Shown here: positions 5,805 to 7,680 of the stretch, one piece after another | Position numbering within the stretch: the first letter of the stretch is position 1 | Layout of the letters: each line of letters opens with the position of its first letter | NCBI GenBank assembly: GCA_023435335.1 | Contig: JAEYRU010000232.1 | Span: 1-7,680, forward strand | DNA from: Pseudomonadota bacterium | Lineage (GTDB): Bacteria; Pseudomonadota; Alphaproteobacteria; Rhizobiales; Rhizobiaceae | Length of the DNA: 7,680 bases | Direction of reading: 5' to 3' | Made by a program: the position numbers and the translations under genes | Notes under the pieces: generated by a model | Database searches by the model: none | Seen by the model: the letters and a program-made list of their open reading frames with translations, nothing else | What the model was told of the DNA's origin: nothing

Positions 5805-6545
5805 TCAGGAGATGGCCCGCGCGCTCTTTTCCACGAGTTCGCGGGCATAGGGGGTGGACATGGAATTGGACCGCAACGCCCCGACGCCCGCCACCTCCAC
5901 GATGCGCCCGTGCTGCATCACGGCCAGCCGGTCGCAAAGGAACGAGACGACCGGCAGGTCGTGCGTGACCAGGATGTAGGTAAGCTTCTGCTCGCGCCGC
6001 AGGCGCTTGAGCAGGTTGAGGATCTCGGCCTGAACCGAGACGTCGAGCGCCGATGTCGGCTCGTCCAGCAGCAGGATCCTCGGCTTCAGCATCAGCGCCC
6101 TCGCGATCGCCACGCGCTGGCGCTGGCCACCCGACAGCTGGTGCGGCAGGCGGAACCGAAAGCGCGGGTCGAGCCCGCAAGCGGCCATCATCTCCGGCAC
6201 GCGCCTGTCGGCGTCGCCGATTCCGTGGATGGCGAGTGGTTCCGACAGCGTCGCGTCCACCGTCTGGCGCGGGTGCAGCGAGCCGTAGGGGTCCTGGAAC
6301 ACCATCTGGCACAGCGCCGCGAATTTCCGGTCGATGGCCTTGCCGCGCGGGGCGCCTAACAGCTCGATGTCGCCCGTCCAGTCGGGCGCGAGCCCGGTGA
6401 TGGCACGCAGCACGGTCGACTTGCCCGATCCGCTCTCTCCGACGAGGCCGAAGCATTCGCCCTCGGCGACCTCGAGCGACAGGTCCTCGACCACGCGCGT
6501 GTCGCCGTAGGAAACGGAAAGGTTGCGCAGACTGATCGCGCTCAT
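5805..6545 (-). CDS. ABC importer ATPase, DppF/NikE-like (peptide/nickel family)
   Basis: 246 residues with a complete nucleotide-binding domain: Walker A GESGSGKST (36-44), Q-loop Gln84 in VFQDP, signature LSGGQRQR (137-144), Walker B RILLLDEP with Glu162, and H-loop His195 in VTHD. The DPYGSLHPR stretch after the Q-loop is typical of the DppF/OppF side of the heterodimer. The C-terminal extension found in oligopeptide ATPases is nearly absent: the protein stops soon after STPYARELVE. Its size is therefore nearer to NikE or CntF. It supplies ATP hydrolysis to the permease pair on the cytoplasmic face. The start ATG at 6545 overlaps the preceding ATPase stop as ATGA. An in-frame ATG 12 bases upstream (6557) would add four residues, and neither has a clear Shine-Dalgarno, so coupled re-initiation is likely. 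Longer upstream extension is Arg-rich shadow and was not used. Confidence 0.93.
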   Translation of the reverse strand: MSAISLRNLSVSYGDTRVVEDLSLEVAEGECFGLVGESGSGKSTVLRAITGLAPDWTGDIELLGAPRGKAIDRKFAALCQMVFQDPYGSLHPRQTVDATLSEPLAIHGIGDADRRVPEMMAACGLDPRFRFRLPHQLSGGQRQRVAIARALMLKPRILLLDEPTSALDVSVQAEILNLLKRLRREQKLTYILVTHDLPVVSFLCDRLAVMQHGRIVEVAGVGALRSNSMSTPYARELVEKSARAIS

Positions 6546-7378
6546 GCGTCGGCCCATGCGCCGCGGTCGAGCACGGGAAGCTCGTCGCGCGTCTCGTCCA
6601 TGCGCGGCACCGAGGCGATCAGTCCGCGCGTGTAGGGGTGGCTTGCCTTGTCTAGCGCGCCGGCCGCGCATTCCTCTACGATCCGCCCGCGGTACATCAC
6701 CAGGATCCGGTCGCAGAATTGCGAGACCAGCTGCAGGTCGTGGCTGATGAAGATCAGCCCCATGCCTTTGCGGGTGATGAGCTCGTCGATGATCTTCAGC
6801 ACCTCGCCCTGCACGGAGACGTCGAGCGCCGAGGTCGGCTCGTCCGCGATCAGGATCGCGGGTTCGGGGATCAGCATCATGGCGATCATCACGCGCTGTC
6901 CCATGCCGCCTGACACCTCGTGCGGATAGAGCCCGTACACCCGTTCCGGATCGCGGATTTGCACGGCCTCCAGCATCTCCAGCACACGCTGCCGGATCTG
7001 CCGACGCGGCAGCCGCTCGTGCACCGCCAGCGCCTCGCCGATCTGCTCCCCCACCGTCATGACCGGGTTGAGCGAGAATTTCGGATCCTGCATGACCATG
7101 GAGATGCGCGCCCCGCGCACGCCGCGCATCTCCCGTTCGGAGATGGCGAGCAGGTCCTTGCCCTCGAAGCGCAGCCGGTCGGCCGTGACCACCCCCGGCG
7201 CCCGCACCAGCCGCAGGATCGAGCGTCCCGTCAGCGACTTGCCGGAGCCGCTTTCGCCCACGATGCCGAGCCGCTCGCGGCCCAGCGCGAAGCTGACGCC
7301 GCGCACCACCTCCACCGGCCCCGAGGGCGAAGGGAAGCGTACGCGCAGGTTCTCGACCTCGAGCAGCGGCTCGCTCAC
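6542..7378 (-). CDS. ABC importer ATPase, DppD/NikD-like (peptide/nickel family)
   Basis: 278 residues with a full ATPase domain: Walker A GESGSGKSL (41-49), Q-loop Gln97 in VMQDP, signature VSGGMGQR (155-162), Walker B ILIADEP with Glu180, and H-loop His213 in ISHD. The SGGM signature and QDPKFSLNPVMTVGEQI stretch are characteristic of the DppD/OppD half. A short oligopeptide-type C-terminal tail begins at HPYTRGLIASVP (247-258) but ends within about 20 residues, shorter than in DppD. It should pair with the downstream DppF-like ATPase. The start is GTG at 7378, whose last two bases lie in the permease stop (GTGA), with a strong Shine-Dalgarno GGGAGG six bases upstream. The open frame continues upstream, but only across the permease C-terminus and without a better ribosome site. 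The cargo could be peptides, nickel or a metallophore; nothing in the ATPase decides this. Confidence 0.93.
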   Translation of the reverse strand: MSEPLLEVENLRVRFPSPSGPVEVVRGVSFALGRERLGIVGESGSGKSLTGRSILRLVRAPGVVTADRLRFEGKDLLAISEREMRGVRGARISMVMQDPKFSLNPVMTVGEQIGEALAVHERLPRRQIRQRVLEMLEAVQIRDPERVYGLYPHEVSGGMGQRVMIAMMLIPEPAILIADEPTSALDVSVQGEVLKIIDELITRKGMGLIFISHDLQLVSQFCDRILVMYRGRIVEECAAGALDKASHPYTRGLIASVPRMDETRDELPVLDRGAWADA

Positions 7379-7680
7379 GACTTGCCTCCCTGCTTGGGAT
7401 CGAGCACGTCGCGCAGGCCGTCGCCGAGGAAGCAGAAGCCGAGGCTGACGATGACGATGGCGAAGCCCGGCATGGTGGCGACCCACCACTGGTCGAGGAT
7501 GAAGGCGCGGCCTCGGCTGATCATCGCACCCCATTCGGGCAGCGGCGGCTGCGCTCCAAGGCCGAGGAAGCCGAGACCCGCCGCGGTGAGGATGATCCCC
7601 GCCATGTCCAGCGTCACCCGTATGATCATCGAGGAGGTGCACAGCGGCAGGATGTGGCGCACGATGACGCGCGTCGCCGA
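7375..7680 (-). CDS. ABC importer permease, DppC-like, C-terminal part (5' end outside the window)
   Basis: The last 101 codons of an inner-membrane permease of the binding-protein-dependent transport family. At the window edge it reads SATRVIVRHILPL, the end of the EAA loop that contacts the ATPase. Then come a hydrophobic segment around AGIILTAAGLGFLGLGAQPP, the DppC/NikC hallmark PLPEWGAMISRGR, and a last membrane helix ending GDGLRDVLDPKQGGKS. The C-terminal DGLRDxLDP is typical of DppC-class subunits. It is cotranscribed with the two ATPases: its TGA overlaps the next gene's GTG. The partner permease and solute-binding protein would be expected further right, outside the window. Substrate cannot be told from this fragment. 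Confidence 0.93.
   Translation of the reverse strand, partial: SATRVIVRHILPLCTSSMIIRVTLDMAGIILTAAGLGFLGLGAQPPLPEWGAMISRGRAFILDQWWVATMPGFAIVIVSLGFCFLGDGLRDVLDPKQGGKS
7385..7390 (-). promoter_or_regulatory. Ribosome-binding site that fixes the DppD-like GTG start
   Basis: GGGAGG on the minus strand lies within the permease coding sequence, six bases before the GTG at 7378. Its quality and spacing support the overlapping GTG rather than any start further upstream in the same open frame. Confidence 0.65.

Noticed and set aside
5344..5850. Plus-strand open frame opposite the GAF gene
   Set aside because: His/Arg-rich shadow of the GAF gene with no motif; the minus-strand reading has a ribosome site and GAF signature.
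6546..6671. Extended N-terminus of the DppF-like ATPase
   Set aside because: The added 42 residues are Arg-rich and overlap the DppD-like gene end. The protein family starts just before the first beta strand (SAISLRNLSVSY), matching ATG 6545.
7379..7642. Extended N-terminus of the DppD-like ATPase
   Set aside because: This stretch lies over the permease C-terminus in another frame and lacks a better ribosome site. GTG 7378 has GGGAGG at ideal spacing and a stop/start overlap.
1..7680. CRISPR array, tRNA or rRNA genes, insertion sequences, attachment sites
   Set aside because: Reading through the window I saw no regularly spaced direct repeats, no cloverleaf-like or rRNA-like sequence, no transposase frame and no terminal repeats. 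The genes are contiguous and intact.

Overview
The window reads as ordinary chromosomal DNA from a GC-rich proteobacterium. An alphaproteobacterium of the Rhizobiales type (Mesorhizobium, Aminobacter or a relative) is my best guess. That guess rests on GC-rich third codon positions, tight overlapping operons and the gene families present, not on a marker gene. I see no rRNA or tRNA gene, insertion sequence, phage gene or CRISPR array.

Left half (1-4225, minus strand): one catabolic uptake operon, read right to left. A periplasmic TAXI-family solute-binding protein (4225-3233) is followed by its membrane partner, a fused 4TM-12TM TRAP permease (3211-1313). A 4-base stop/start overlap then leads into a metal-dependent amidohydrolase-fold enzyme (1316-267) resembling the non-oxidative aromatic acid decarboxylases. 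A strong bulged hairpin lies just past its stop, and 138 bases beyond it begins a cupin-like gene (128-1) that leaves the window.

Middle (4226-5295): a LysR-type regulator is transcribed divergently from the TAXI gene. The 131-base gap is AT-rich against the rest of the window. It holds a textbook TGAAT-N11-ATTCA LysR box, a good sigma70-like promoter for the regulator that overlaps the box, a weaker promoter candidate facing the transporter operon, a 13-base inverted repeat touching the regulator's GTG start, and a leader hairpin in front of the TAXI gene. The layout suggests that the regulator senses the imported compound or a product of it, represses itself and controls the TRAP operon.

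Right half (5308-7680, minus strand): the 3' end of a peptide/nickel-type ABC importer operon. It contains the C-terminal part of a DppC-like permease, two separate ATPases (DppD-like and DppF-like), each starting on the previous gene's stop codon, and last a small stand-alone GAF-domain protein. Both ATPases are short, closer in size to NikD/NikE or CntD/CntF than to DppD/DppF, so the cargo is open. This operon converges on the LysR gene with only 12 bases between stop codons.

The most useful functional idea is that the TAXI-TRAP transporter imports an aromatic carboxylate which the co-translated enzyme decarboxylates. TAXI substrates are poorly known, so the gene pair is a testable lead rather than a clearly new system.
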